NCBI GenBank assembly: GCA_905331475.1
Contig: CAJNYU010000038.1
Span: 306,321-370,320, forward strand
Source of the DNA: Rotaria socialis
Lineage: Eukaryota > Rotifera > Eurotatoria > Philodinida > Philodinidae
DNA length: 64,000 nt
Direction of reading: 5' to 3'
Shown: in pieces, positions 47,519 through 59,600 of the stretch
Numbering within the stretch: position 1 is the stretch's first letter
Layout of the letters: each line of letters starts with the position of its first letter
Position numbers and translations under genes: made by a program
Notes under the pieces: generated by a model
What the model saw: only the letters and a program-made list of their open reading frames with translations
Database searches by the model: none
Told to the model about the DNA's origin: nothing

Positions 47519-47871
47519 TTATGATAATTCAGCATTTGTTTGTGCAATTACATGTGCAATATTACGTTCGAGATCATCGATGCGTCGACCCATGTCATCA
47601 ACTAGAACACGAAACAAATAAATAAAATGAAAATTAGCTCTTTATAAATAAAAATCATTTACTTCTTGTCATAATTGTGTCACTCATTTGTCCAAATTTA
47701 TCTTGTATTTGAGAAATAGTATTTTGAACCTTAACAAAGAACAGTGATCAATGCAATTTTGACTATAAAATATGTTATTACTAAATTCACGAGTTCTTGA
47801 GCATTTTGTGGTTCACGCATTGGATATTCCGACATATTTATCAATCCCGGTGTTGTAGCTGAATTTGTCAT
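47519..47871 (-). CDS. HSBP1: Heat shock factor-binding protein 1 (HSBP1)
   Basis: Three short exons encode about 80 residues. A variable N-terminus (MTNSATTPGLINMSEYP) precedes NAQELVNLVQNTISQIQDKF, GQMSDTIMTRIDDMGRRIDD and LERNIAHVIAQ, the trimeric coiled-coil core of HSBP1. It binds the HSF1 trimerisation region and dampens the heat shock response; HSBP1 has also been linked to WASH complex assembly. The length is normal for the family. The start is the first ATG. Confidence 0.95.
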
Positions 47872-48502
47872 AATCTACGAGAAGAAGAAAAGAACTTGAT
47901 GTGTTGTGACTGTTACTTTACTTTCTGCTGTCTGTCAGTCTCTTTTTTTTGCTCTTAATTTACTACTGCTGAATGTAAGAAGAAAAAGCCTGTCTTTGCT
48001 TAACGTGTTTTGAGTCTATTCTAACGCTGTATGTGAACGACACAACGATAGAGAATGAGCGACGCGTACCAACCGCAGTTATTGCTACGGATTGCTCTTT
48101 GTTAAATAGAAACGAGAAGCAAAAGAAGAGAATCGATGATTTTTTTTCCTGCTTTCTTTTTCTATTAAAAGTGAAAACTTCAAGTTGGCTACGAACATCA
48201 ACACGTAATCGGACACTAGTTGTTAAGTGTTTAAACAAACTCGAATAACACCAATGCTCAAGGATGACAAATATGAAAGAAAAATTCTTTCGAGTCTATC
48301 CAAAACAAATCCAAGTCAATATTTTTCTTTAATTAAAATATACTGTCACACTAAAAATGGTGAAATCAAAAGTAATCGCTACTTTTTCTTGTCACCATAA
48401 TGACGCAATACTCTATATTTCATTATTTATTTTGATGCTTCACAGACCGTTAGTGAAAGTATATATATATATACAGCTGTTTTTCTTTTTCTGCATGATA
48501 CA
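47872..48502. other. Intergenic, nothing recognised
   Basis: AT-rich, with (AT)n at about 48462-48474 just upstream of the next gene. It would hold the unlocated 5' exon of that gene, if there is one. Confidence 0.45.
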
Positions 48503-49287
48503 GTGACAAATGTAACAACAACACAAACAGCCTTATGCATAATACCACCGAAACATGTGTGGAAACAAATTCAATCGATTCGTTCAATACACGACCAAGC
48601 TTATCCACGTTGGATGCCACATATTAATCTAATATATCCGTTTACAGCTGAAAAAAAATTCGATAACATTAAAGCTCAATTAAAACCTGTTGTTAATCGA
48701 AAAACACCCTTTCAAATCGTATTCGATCTATCATCATTTGATTATATCGGACAACGAGATGACCAATGTACATTTCACTTAAGACCGAAAATCAGTACAG
48801 ATGCTGTTGAACTTCAAAAAGTAATTAAAAATAAACGCGCATTTGAAGCACACCTTACACTTGGTCAAGCAACAGTGTCGAAAATTTCCGATATACTTGA
48901 TGAAATAAAAGCTCGATGGACAACAACTGAATTTACTGTTGATCGTGTCTATATGATTAGTAGAGAAAATCATCCAGAGAATTTATTTACAATTAATAAT
49001 TTACACTTGATTTTGATTCAAATTCAATGGGTTTTGATCCAATGACATCACGTCTTTTTCTAAAAACAACTGATATAGAACTATTTCGTCGATTGAATAT
49101 TTTAGACGAAAACAAATATGATGGTACATTAACTTTAGGAGAAATACATGAAAATGATTTCGATAGAATTAATGAACGATTTATGAAAGTTTACACAACG
49201 GACATGAAGAAATTAAAAATTGACCGAATTCATCTAATGGATTCGACTGGACGATTTAAATTTATTTTTCGATTAAAAAACCCATAA
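48503..49287 (+). CDS. 2H phosphoesterase / LigT-like protein, frameshifted
   Basis: The frame from about 48503 has PHINLIYPF and HLTLGQ, the paired histidine motifs of the 2H phosphoesterase (2'-5' RNA ligase-like) superfamily. In the first, Asn replaces the usual Thr/Ser. It continues to NHPENLFTINN. The frame shifts by one base near 49000-49010, in AATAATTTACACTTG, and continues from LDFDSNSMGFDPMTSR to a stop at 49287. No ATG opens the frame: a CAG acceptor abuts 48503, so the initiator probably lies in an unlocated 5' exon. The frameshift may be a sequence error or inactivation. Possible RNA-end or cyclic-phosphate chemistry is a family inference. Confidence 0.6.
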
Positions 49288-49900
49288 TTTCGATAATATT
49301 GTGTTATTTTTATTTTTAGTAAATAAATTGGTTCCAAAGAATGAAACAATGACTGAACATTACGAAAGATTACATGTATGTATGATTCAATCGATATCGA
49401 ATCAAACCAGATAACAAGAGGTCGCTTTTCGCGGTTTTTATATCGAGTCAGTCAATTATTTGGAATATCAATGAGTTACGTAAACATACGAGAAATTCGA
49501 GATATTATTGGAAAATATTTCAAATAGATAAAAAGCATTTTTTTTCTATTGGTTTGGTACTATGAACAAAAGATGTGTGTAGAAGTAATACCGTTAGGCT
49601 TATTTTTGAATGTTTAACGATTGGAACACACCTTCACAATATCATGTCATTTTTTTCCTTTTCTCTTTGCCAGTGTTTACTTGTTTGGTATGATAGAATG
49701 AAAGTTGGTGTTACCTATTACAAAAGTGTTTCACCATCTGATATTATATCATGTCAGACAATAGAACACTAATTTGTACGTTCACTGTGAAACACTTGTC
49801 AAATGAATGTCTATTATTTGACATGACATTTTCGTCTTTAAGAATAATTGTTGATATTTATTTATGTTTAGGTTTACTCAAATCCCGTGGAGTTTAAATA
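49288..49900. other. Intergenic, nothing recognised
   Basis: AT-rich; contains the promoter of the deoxynucleoside kinase gene. No motif could be assigned. Confidence 0.45.
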
Positions 49901-50878
49901 ATGTCATCGTCGAGTAAAAAATTTACTGTGAGTGTATTTTCTAGGCATCGAATTTGACACTATTCTTTTCTCTCGTTAGATTGCTGTCGAAGGAAATATC
50001 GGTTCAGGGTAAGATCAACTGTAATAGTGTCTACTTCTAGAACTATGTTTCGTCTGATATTTTTTAGGAAGAGTAGTGTACTTGCTCATCTTGCTAATTC
50101 TTCATTATGTGACGTAATAATTTATAAAGGATTTGAATGATAAGATATTTCTCTCTGTTCTATTAGATTGTTGCTGAACCTATTGATAGTTGGACAAATT
50201 TGAATGGACATAATATTCTAGTAAATAAAAAGTTGAAAAAATAAAATCTTATTTATTTTATTTATCTAGGCAATGCTCTATGACGATCCACAGCGATGGG
50301 GTTTTGCTTTTCAAGCTAATGCACAAATGACATTAGCAAAGCTGCATGCGCAACCAACAAAAGCACCTGTTAAAGTTATGGAACGATCAATTTATAGTGC
50401 TCGACATTGCTTCGTTGAAAATTTATATCGAAGGTATAAATGTATTGTAATCGATGGAGTTTTCTTTTTAAATATCGTTTTTTATTTTCAAGCAAAATTC
50501 TTCAAGGTGTTGAATATGAAATTTTAAAAGATTGGTTTCAACTGCTTATTTCGAATGGTTCCTGTCATCTCGATCTGATCAGTAAATATTATTTTCATTG
50601 ATTTTATTAGGACAGATTTTTTTGTTTACATACTAATAGTTTATTTACGAGCAACACCTGAAACATGTCTGCAACGTATTCACGCGCGTAAACGATCAGA
50701 AGAAGAATCTATTAGCCTTGATTACTTACAAAAATTACACGAATGTCATGAAGAATGGCTTATAAACCGACATAATACAAATTTATCTATTCCTATTCTT
50801 GTTGTTGATGCCAATCAAACAAAAGAGCGTGTCTATAACGATACCAATACTCATGTTGAAAATCTTGTTTCATATTAA
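49901..50878 (+). CDS. Deoxynucleoside kinase (TK2/dNK family)
   Basis: Seven exons in phase: 49901-49927, 49980-50008, 50068-50113, 50167-50220, 50270-50433, 50493-50581 and 50640-50878. They total 648 nt or 215 residues. The P-loop IAVEGNIGSGKSSV is followed by EPIDSW, RWGFAFQANAQMT, the ERS motif MERSIYSARHCFVEN (the counterpart of DRS), and the lid RIHARKRSEEESISLDYL. It phosphorylates deoxynucleosides for dNTP salvage. No mitochondrial targeting peptide is visible, so it is more like the short multisubstrate insect dNK than mitochondrial TK2, though the two are not separable here. Confidence 0.93.
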
Positions 50879-53009
50879 ATTAATGTAGTTTATTTTTCGA
50901 ATAATATGTTAATGATAAAAAAAGAATTTTTTTCCTTTTGAATATTGCTTTAACTCGTGTTTGTTTATTAATATTCTGTTGTGAAAACAAATAGTCGTTG
51001 TATACTGTATAGTTACTATTTTGATAAAATAAAATAGATGAAATAGAATAATAGAGAACATTAGAGTTAGTTATTTTATTAATTATGATTGTCAATTAGA
51101 TTAGATGGCATTCAAGTTTGTGCGTAGCACCAGTCAAATTCATGATAACATTGAAAACAAGAAGAAAAATGAGTAATCGAAATTTTAATTCATTTGAAGA
51201 GTTACCGGGGAGTTTGAAATTTCCGCAAATTCAAAATACTTATACAACTATAGGGGTACGGAGATGTCGCATCTCTGTTACTGAGAGGGAAAAGGGCACA
51301 GCTCTCATCCTCACCTATCTCTCCTTCGCTATCATCCCCGCGAACGTGTGCATAACCATTTTGTCACAGATTCATTTTTTTTAATGAAAGTGAATTTGCT
51401 GCAAATTTTAATTCTCCACAACATGAATCAGATCTCTTCTTTTGTAAAAAATTCATCGTATATACATAATGATGGATCTATTTATTAGTAGTGTATAAGT
51501 TTTTGAATTTAAGAATGCATTGCAAAAGTAATCCATCTTTATATTTTCATTCACCATACACAGGAACGAAAACATCATAATAAGATTGCCCTCATGCATG
51601 TTCGTTCTTTAACGATGATTTTTTTCTTTATCAATGCATTTTTTGTTGATCTTTCTTTATTTTCATACTTGTACAATTTAGAAGAAATCAAAAATGGAAT
51701 CATGCAACTCAGTGTCAGCATTGTGTTTCTTTCACGCAAAAATGTCTTCAACATAGAAGTCCTCGAATGATTTAGTTTTTCTATAATATCATATACTAAT
51801 AAAATTCACTATGTTCGTCATGTCTCGTATAGAAAAAAATGTTTGTAATCTTTATATGCAAATAGAAAGTTCTAGTTGATATTGTGACTCTTGAATATGA
51901 TGAAAAATAGTTGGAGTTGGAATATAGGTTTTTGACATGTATCAAATGGAGTTTTTTTTTTATAATTTTATGCACTGTCAAGATTGAATTAGTTTGAATA
52001 AAAAAAAGATTTGTATGCAACATGAGCATGTTTTTATTTCTATTGCTGTTCTAATTCATTGATTTACTTTTTGAGAAAAAAGTGCATCAAAGTTTGAAGA
52101 GCCTCAAAATCAAAATTTCTGCATAAATTTGTTTTTTGGGCAGTTTCTTTTCACATTGTAAATTTGAGATTGAGCTGATAAAGAAAATGATAAGAAACAT
52201 AATTGGTAATGTGTTGGCGTCGCTCATTTCAACAGGAATAGTTCCCATTCATAATGAAAAAAAGCTAATGAATGAATGAATGAATGAAATTTTAGATTTT
52301 TTTCGTTTTTACCAAAACAGAAAAATAAACGATGAGGTAAGCGAGACATCAAATATAATCTCACTTGAGTTTTCGTACAGATGAAAATCAAATGAAAGTT
52401 GAAAAAAATGGCAATGTTGGAATTCTTTCTGTTCTTTCTATTGTCTATTGACTATCCATCCAGGAGAATCATTCCGACAGTAGGATCCTATCGGATTCCG
52501 ACAAGGGTCAGACAGTGAATATACCGAATATAACATATGTGTTTCAATAAAGTCGACGAAATCTTCTGGGATTCCTGGACACGGACCTATAGTCGGATCC
52601 TATGTTGGATTTTAACGGGATCCAACTCTAACGAATCACCCTTGCGCTCTGATGGCTCAAAATGCTTATTTGATCGTGAATAAGAAAATGATTTTTTTTC
52701 GTCGGAACCGACAATAGGTCCGTGTCCAGGAATCCTATCGGATTCTGCCGGGGAGCCGGATCCCATAGGATTCGATAAGATCCGTTGTTCGATTCATTCA
52801 CCTGGGTACTGTATTTTCAATTGTGAAATCAAGCAGAATCTCTTGTTGTGTCAAGTAGAAAAAAAACACTCAGATTATATATGTCGCCGAAAAATCGAGA
52901 AAAAAAGAAAAGGCATCGACTATAGAAATAGAAACAGTAATTTCTGTATAAATAACAAAATTCTTTCACACTTCTCGACTTTGATCAAGCAACAATATAC
53001 TTATTCAAT
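50879..53009. other. Intergenic with foldback element
   Basis: No gene supported. A GC-richer patch at about 51255-51362 includes a GAGATG-TCG-CATCTC hairpin but no recognisable RNA. A (GAAT)n run lies near 52268. The foldback is listed separately. Confidence 0.5.
52487..52790. repeat. Foldback repeat with GGATTCC/CGGATCC motifs
   Basis: A 28-bp inverted repeat with one mismatch pairs 52569-52596 with 52708-52735 (GGATTCCTGGACACGGACC against its complement). Outward of it, both sides carry ATCCTAT..GGATTC-type words in opposing order. It shares motif vocabulary with the block at 8360-8680. Probably a non-autonomous foldback or MITE remnant. Confidence 0.65.
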
Positions 53010-55327
53010 ATGGGTGGAAAACCCCCCACGTCGACTATTTCAGAATCAACAGTTAGTGGTACTTCAGGTAGACCAGTACCATTACGTGCTATGCCATCAA
53101 GACGTCGTATGGCTCAAAATTATTTGGTTATTTGGGTCGATGGCAACATCACTGAAAATACTGAAGACTGTCGAAATACACTGGCACATTTGCGTGCAGT
53201 GGTGAGCGAGGTGAATATTTGCACGACACCAGAATAGTGTATCGAATATATCAATGAAATTGATAACGGAAAGGCTTTTATCATTTCATCGGGAGCATTG
53301 GGTCAGCGTCTCGTCTCGAACATTCATGGCACGACACAAGTGGATGCAATTTACATGTTCTTTGGCAACAAGGAGTATCATGAATCATGGACAAAGGAAT
53401 GGCCCAAGATTCGAGGTGTTTTTACCTCAATTAAACCAATATGTGAATCGTTCAAAAAGGTCACCCGTGAATGTGATCATGATTCAATTCCTATGAGCTT
53501 CGTTCCGAAACAAATGATCACAGAAGGGGCAACAGGCTTGGATCAAAACAATCTTGATCAATTACCGCCATCATACATGTACTCGGTGATTTTCCAGGAT
53601 ATCCTATTAGAAATAGATGACGATGACGCTAAATCTATGAAAGCTTTAGTAAACTTTTGCCACCAACAAAATATTCCTGAAAAAGAAATAAATGAATTTA
53701 AGCGGAACTACCACCAGGAATCTCCCGTCATGTGGTATACAAAAGTTCTTTATGATATGTTTAATCGTGGGTTACGATTGCTTGATATGGAAGCGATGGC
53801 GAAATTAGGCTTTTTTATTCGAAGTTTACATCTACAACTGAAAGAATTTCACCAGGAACAATCAGCGAATTTCCAAAAAGCGCTCATTATTTATCGTGGT
53901 CAATGGCTCAATCAACAAGACTCTCAGAGTCTAATGCATTCAAAAGGTGAACTCCTTTCATTTAACAACTTCTTATCAACTAGCAAGAAAAAAGGAGTGG
54001 CAACAGCATTTGTTGATGGGGTCCAAAAGAGACATCAAGATACTGTTGGTGCTATTTTTATCATGGCAATAGATCCAAGTAAAATATCAACTTCAATCAC
54101 TCCATTTGCTATGATTGATGAGCGCAGTTCTCTTTCACAAAAAATAGTTTTTACAATGCACACTGTTTTTCGTGTTATTGAAATTAAATAGACGGCTAAT
54201 AATGACCGTTTTTGGGAAGTACAGTTGACTATAATAGGCCAGAGTGATCCAGAACTTGCCGGTCTTACTCATTGAATGAAAGAGGAAATCGATGGTGGAG
54301 GATGGTATCGAATGGGTCAATTGATTCCCAGAATGGGTTATTTCGATCAAGCTGAAGAACTCTACAATGAATTACTCGAGAATTCTTCCGATGACAGCGA
54401 GAGAGCTAATGTTTATAATCTTCTAGGATGGGTCAAAAGAGACCAAGGGCAATACAAGGAAGCAGTTTTGTTCTATGGAAAATCTCTTGAAATCTACCAG
54501 AAACCTCTCCCAGATGATCATTTAAGTTTAGGTACAATGTGTAGCAACATCGGTCAAGTGTATTACATGATGAGTGACTACTCGAAAGCACTTGAATATT
54601 ACGAAAAATTGCTCAAAATAAGAGAAAAGGCTCTACCTCCAACTCATCTCAATTTGACTGATACTTATCTGAACTTTTCAGCCTGCTACGAGAATTGGGC
54701 TACTATGCAGCAGCACTTAAGGTTCTTCAAAATGCTTATCAAATTCAAGAAAAAACATTTCAAGAAGGTAATCAAGCTTTTGCTTCAACATTCAGTTGGT
54801 ACGGAAGCGTATATCGGGACTTGAAAGAGTACTCAAAAGCACTAGATTATTTTGAAAAATGTCTCACAATAGTTAGAAAAACTTTACCAGAAAATCATCC
54901 CGATTTCGGATTAACATACAGTAATATTGGCGATATACATCATCTAATGGGTGATTATGAGAAAGCACTCGCATTTCATCGCAAAGCGTTAAATATTCAA
55001 GAAAAGGTAAAACGTAATCCTCTCAAATGTGCAACAACATATACGAATTAAGGTGAAACTTTTCGTGAAATGAAAGATTATTCAACAGCTTTAACATATT
55101 TTCAGAAAGGATTAAAAGTACGTAAAGAAAAACTCGCACAAAAGCATCCTGATTTAGCTGTAATATATCACAATATGTCAAAACTGCATTTCTCAACTCA
55201 ACAATATAGTATGGCAATGAAATATGTTCAACAAGCTGTTGAAATTGGACAAGAGAAATTAACGTCAACTCATCCACATCTCCTAGAATATAGAGAAACA
55301 TTTGAAAAAATTCGAAAGAAACAGTGA
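53010..55327 (+). pseudogene. NAD:arginine ADP-ribosyltransferase + TPR gene, multiply broken
   Basis: One long, largely intronless coding region begins MGGKPPTSTI. An N-terminal region precedes an ART-like domain (IYRGQWLNQ near 53900, then a Ser-containing FNNFLSTS, then SLSQKIVFTMHTVFRV). At least five kinesin-light-chain-type TPR repeats follow (YNLLGWVKRDQGQYKEAVLF, YSNIGDIHHLMGDYEKAL and others). In-frame stops lie at 53235 (TAG), 54189 (TAG), 54273 (TGA) and 55049 (TAA), and a one-base frameshift lies near 54700. The acidic ExE pair expected before the IVF strand is replaced by S-Q-K, so catalysis would be lost even without the stops. A relative, more decayed, is at 19861-21120. Confidence 0.85.
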
Positions 55328-55546
55328 AATATTAATTTTTTCCCTTTGATTTACTCAATAAAATTGCTTTGATAACTATAGACTATTTACTATTCGTGCA
55401 CGCGCGTGTTACCAGAAAGACTCCCATCGTACACAGAAACGGATAAGCATAGAGCCAACCTAGTTGGACTGGTATGGCAGTGTACGTTGGTATTACGTAC
55501 AAGTAGGAGGGCAGTGACTTGGCGTACATGCGACAGGGGTAAACTC

Positions 55547-56161
55547 AACTTTGGTCGACAGTAAAAATGTCGAAAATAAAAATGCCGAAATAAATTTATA
55601 AAAATAAAATAAAAATTCTAAAAGAAGGAATGTTTTGAAAGATACTCGATGAAAATGTTATTATTGTAGGATCGACGGCGACTTATGTTCGTTTAAATTT
55701 ATCATTGGTCTATCAGACATTGGTCACTATTAATACAATGTAATAGAAAAGAATAAGAAAATTATCCTTCAATTACTCATTATTCGAGTGATAAATATAC
55801 ATATTGAAGCCGCCACGGAATCGACACGCAACATCAACAGTGATTTTAATTTCATTACTTCGAATAAGGGACAACCTCTTTTAATAATGAATCAGTACAT
55901 ATACAAATGCAACAAAAAAAAGCCCAATAAAAAAGATTGTGGCGTATATGTTCATACTGATATAGGTCAGAATTATTTATCTGGTGATAAAACTGACCAT
56001 GGGCACCCAGCAAATTCTGAATCTCTTCAAGTCAAAAAAACTCGTGAACAAATAAAACAACGTTGACTAAACGAGTTTACACCTATCGGGAAAATGTTTT
56101 CATGAATCCCTACTTAGTTTTCGATATTTTACTGTTGACATTTTTACTGTCGACCAAAGTT
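55547..56161. mobile_element. 615-bp terminal-inverted-repeat element with FLYWCH-like remnant
   Basis: The ends AACTTTGGTCGACAGTAAAA (left) and its complement (right) match over about 25 bp. Inside, a plus-strand frame (to 56066) reads FITSNKGQPLLIMNQYIYKC, ..DHGHPANSESLQVKKTREQI, the start and end of a FLYWCH zinc finger. The W-x-C...C centre is missing, consistent with an internal deletion, and no ATG opens the frame. FLYWCH fingers are common in MULE-type transposons. No transposase and no clear target-site duplication are visible. It appears to be a non-autonomous derivative. Confidence 0.7.
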
Positions 56162-56688
56162 CAGAGATTCGTGTGACTATCTTGTGACTTTGCATGCATG
56201 AAACCGAAGAATTGAATTTGCTGCTTTTGTACTATTTGACGATGTCTTTAAAAAGTGATGTATATATTTTGACTTTCACATGGCGTCTATTTTTTATTCA
56301 TATATTTTCGTGTACCCGCATGCGGACAATATAAACAAGCTTCGCAAAAGCATAGGACAGATCGAGACGTTCTTTAAATATATTCATATACATACAACAA
56401 ACTCGAAAAAAAAGAAAAAAGAACAATCGAATGCTCAACGAATACTAATTAAATAAAGTGTGTAAAGATCAACAAATAAGCTTTTAAAAGAAAAAAAAGT
56501 AATCTACCGGTGCAATGTACACTATACAACAAATAACACACAAGGCTCGGATCAAAGAAAATAATTTTAAAATGTTTTCATTTTCTTTGTATAATATGGA
56601 CACAAAAAATTAATTCATGTTAACTTACTGTTTTGCACAGAAAAAAAATAATTGTTTGTCTTGTAAAAGTGGAATATATAGGGTATAA
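56162..56688. other. Intergenic, nothing recognised
   Basis: AT-rich 3' flank of the USP gene. No supported feature. Confidence 0.5.
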
Positions 56689-59600
56689 CTATCGTAAAAT
56701 GTTTCTTGAATAAACTACTGTAGGTTCCTGCTCACTATCAGCATATCGTTGACTATTATAATGACTCCAAGGATTCAATCGTTCTGTATCATTATACCGT
56801 TGTGAAGATGAATAAAAATCATTCAATGGCTCAATTATATTATTTAATGGTGTTGATGAGATCGGATAGAGATAATTAGTAGTTGGTGTCATTCGTTGTT
56901 GTCGTCTTGTTGGAGGTGATGGTGGTAAGATTATTCCAGATGGCAGCATATCTACGTCGATTTTATACTGTGGTTTACGTACTCGAGGCATTGGACAGGG
57001 TGCTGTTTGTGTTGAAGGAAATTCATCTGGGGATGATGATGTCGATGGTAGTGGAGTTAAAAGTTTTCGTGGTAATGGTAATGGTGGTTGTAGAGTATAA
57101 TGATGTTGCTTTTCGTTTGTGATTGGCCAGGTTAAATCTTCTTCTGGTGTTGATGCTTGAAGATTGGATGAAGATGATGAATAATATAGATTTAATCGTT
57201 CATCAAAATCATCTACTGTTGCATCGATTTGTTGTAGTTGCGAATGAGATGATGATGATTTAGTAATAGATTCCGATGGTGTAGATGATGGAGTATCACG
57301 ACAACGATAAAATAATATATATGCATCTGGAGTACATACACGAGATGGATCCAATTCAGATACAAGATGGTCATCATAACAAAACCATTTTTCTGTTACT
57401 GAATTTTTACAATACGCTAAAATTAAAATACGATTATTGAGTTTTTCCAATAGAAAGTATATTAATTAGTGCCGAAGATTAAACTCTAACAATTCTTACC
57501 AGTATAATGTCCATTTGACATACTCCCACGATGATTACAAACAGAATAAAGGTCATAGAGTCCATATTGTTTTTGTTGTTGATCATCATCATCAACTCCA
57601 CTATCGTCATTATTTTTTTTCGTTGATAAAAATCCTCTAACATCAAGACCCACCAGTGGAAATTGTACAGGATAGACTAATTTTGAATTTGACATTTTTG
57701 TTTGACAAAAACGTTTTAAATGTATAATTAAAACTGGTGGTAATGTAGAAATTTTCAAATTTTTTACTGTTCCATTCTCTTTTCGACGGCAATGTGTACA
57801 CATCCATGCATCATCCTAAATAAACCAAATATCATTTTTCTATTCAACGTTAAGCCTATGTGACATACATGATTTAAACTTTCCGATTGTGTAAATAATG
57901 AAAAACAATCAGCTAAAGATATCGACGATGATGATGATGGTTGATGTAGAGCTGCACGTGCTTGAGCAACCGATTGATGAATATCTGGTTTATCATCACT
58001 TGAACCCCATTTCGATATAAACTGTCCGAGATATTTTTCATGCCAATTTGCATAAACTTGTATATGTGAGGGTCCAAGGCCGGGACCATCGTATGCATCA
58101 AGTATTTCAACAATTTTCTCAAGATAAAGTGGCCATTGAACATCATACAGAATTGGATATTCTTTTTTTATTGTTTCACAAGAAGTCGATTGATATTGAT
58201 CAATCAATGATAATTGAAAAACAACAAATTCTTGTGCATACTCCATGGCTTCATCACGTATGATTGATCGTTGAGCTTTTATGATTGACAATTGCAATGC
58301 ACGATAATTTGACTCACGGGGCACACGAACAGCTTTAAGAGAAGAAAAAAAGATAGTATTATTGAATTCTAAATAAAATCTTTACCTATCGGTGCACCAA
58401 ATCTTTGAACAAGGCCAGAATTAAGTCGTACACGATTAAGTACAAGTAAATTAACATATGAATTATTCGATAATGATGATTGATTCGTTGAGTCGGCAGC
58501 AGATGCAACATGTTCATTACTTTCTGTTCTTGACGACGGAAATTGTATAGCAAAAATATCATGTGTTAATCGAGACATTGGCTCTGTATCGTGAAATACT
58601 TGAGAAAAACCAGTATGCTGTTGTATTTCGACAAGAGCAAGCTGTAAGAAAAGAAACGAAATGAAATTTCTTCACAACAACAAAAATAATTTTTATTTTA
58701 CATCATTTGGATCAAGATTTGATTGTTGAGCAATTGCTTCTCGTACATCTTTCACTGTATTGGTTACTGGTAAACATAAAGCAATTTGTAATTGTTTAGG
58801 CGATTGGTTAAGAAAGACAACAGTAATAAAAACAGGTTTAATAATTTTTTGCGGTATTGGTAATGATAATAATAAGTAGGGTTCGAACGTTTTACTCTCT
58901 TGTTTACATTGATTACAACGTAATGTTGAATGAAGTTGTGCACTGAATGTCGACGTTATGATACTTTGATTTGCATCTGTATAATCTGACCAAGCACGTC
59001 GTGCTAATTCAACAGATGCAAGTGATGATGACGATTGAGAAGAAATTGTTGTCGAAGAAAATGAATTCTAAAAATCAATTGATTAGGGAACAAAATGTCT
59101 TTTATTTAAATTTTCTATACTTTAGTTTGTTGTCGAACTCTATTATTCGCAACTAAATTTAATTCATCGTGAATTGTATTAATAAGAAATAATAAAAATT
59201 CTTGAGCATCATTTTGTTCATTGCCGGAATATTGTCGATTGAGATTACCGATGATTGTTTTAAAATCATAGGATAACTTTGATGTTGTATTCGATGAATT
59301 ATTCCATAAGGCTTGAAAAATTTGTACGAACGATTTTGTTACTTTAAAACCATGCAGTTGCGATGTGGATGAATGTTGATAATCAACTATTGCATTTTTT
59401 ATATTACGTATGTCGATTTCATAACCTTTGCGAAGAAAATATGAGGCTAACTGTTCTGTATGGCATAAACATTGAACAATTGCATTGATAAAACTAAAAT
59501 ATTGAAGAAGTCGATTTACTGTAATACAGATTTTACAACATGATCAAATTGTTTCTCTCGAGGAAAGTATCTGGATGGTGCAGTAAATAATCTAATAAAA

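Noticed and set aside
51255..51362. GC-rich patch with a GAGATG/CATCTC hairpin, considered as tRNA or other RNA gene
   Set aside because: No cloverleaf, no T-loop GTTCGANTC, no recognisable RNA family.
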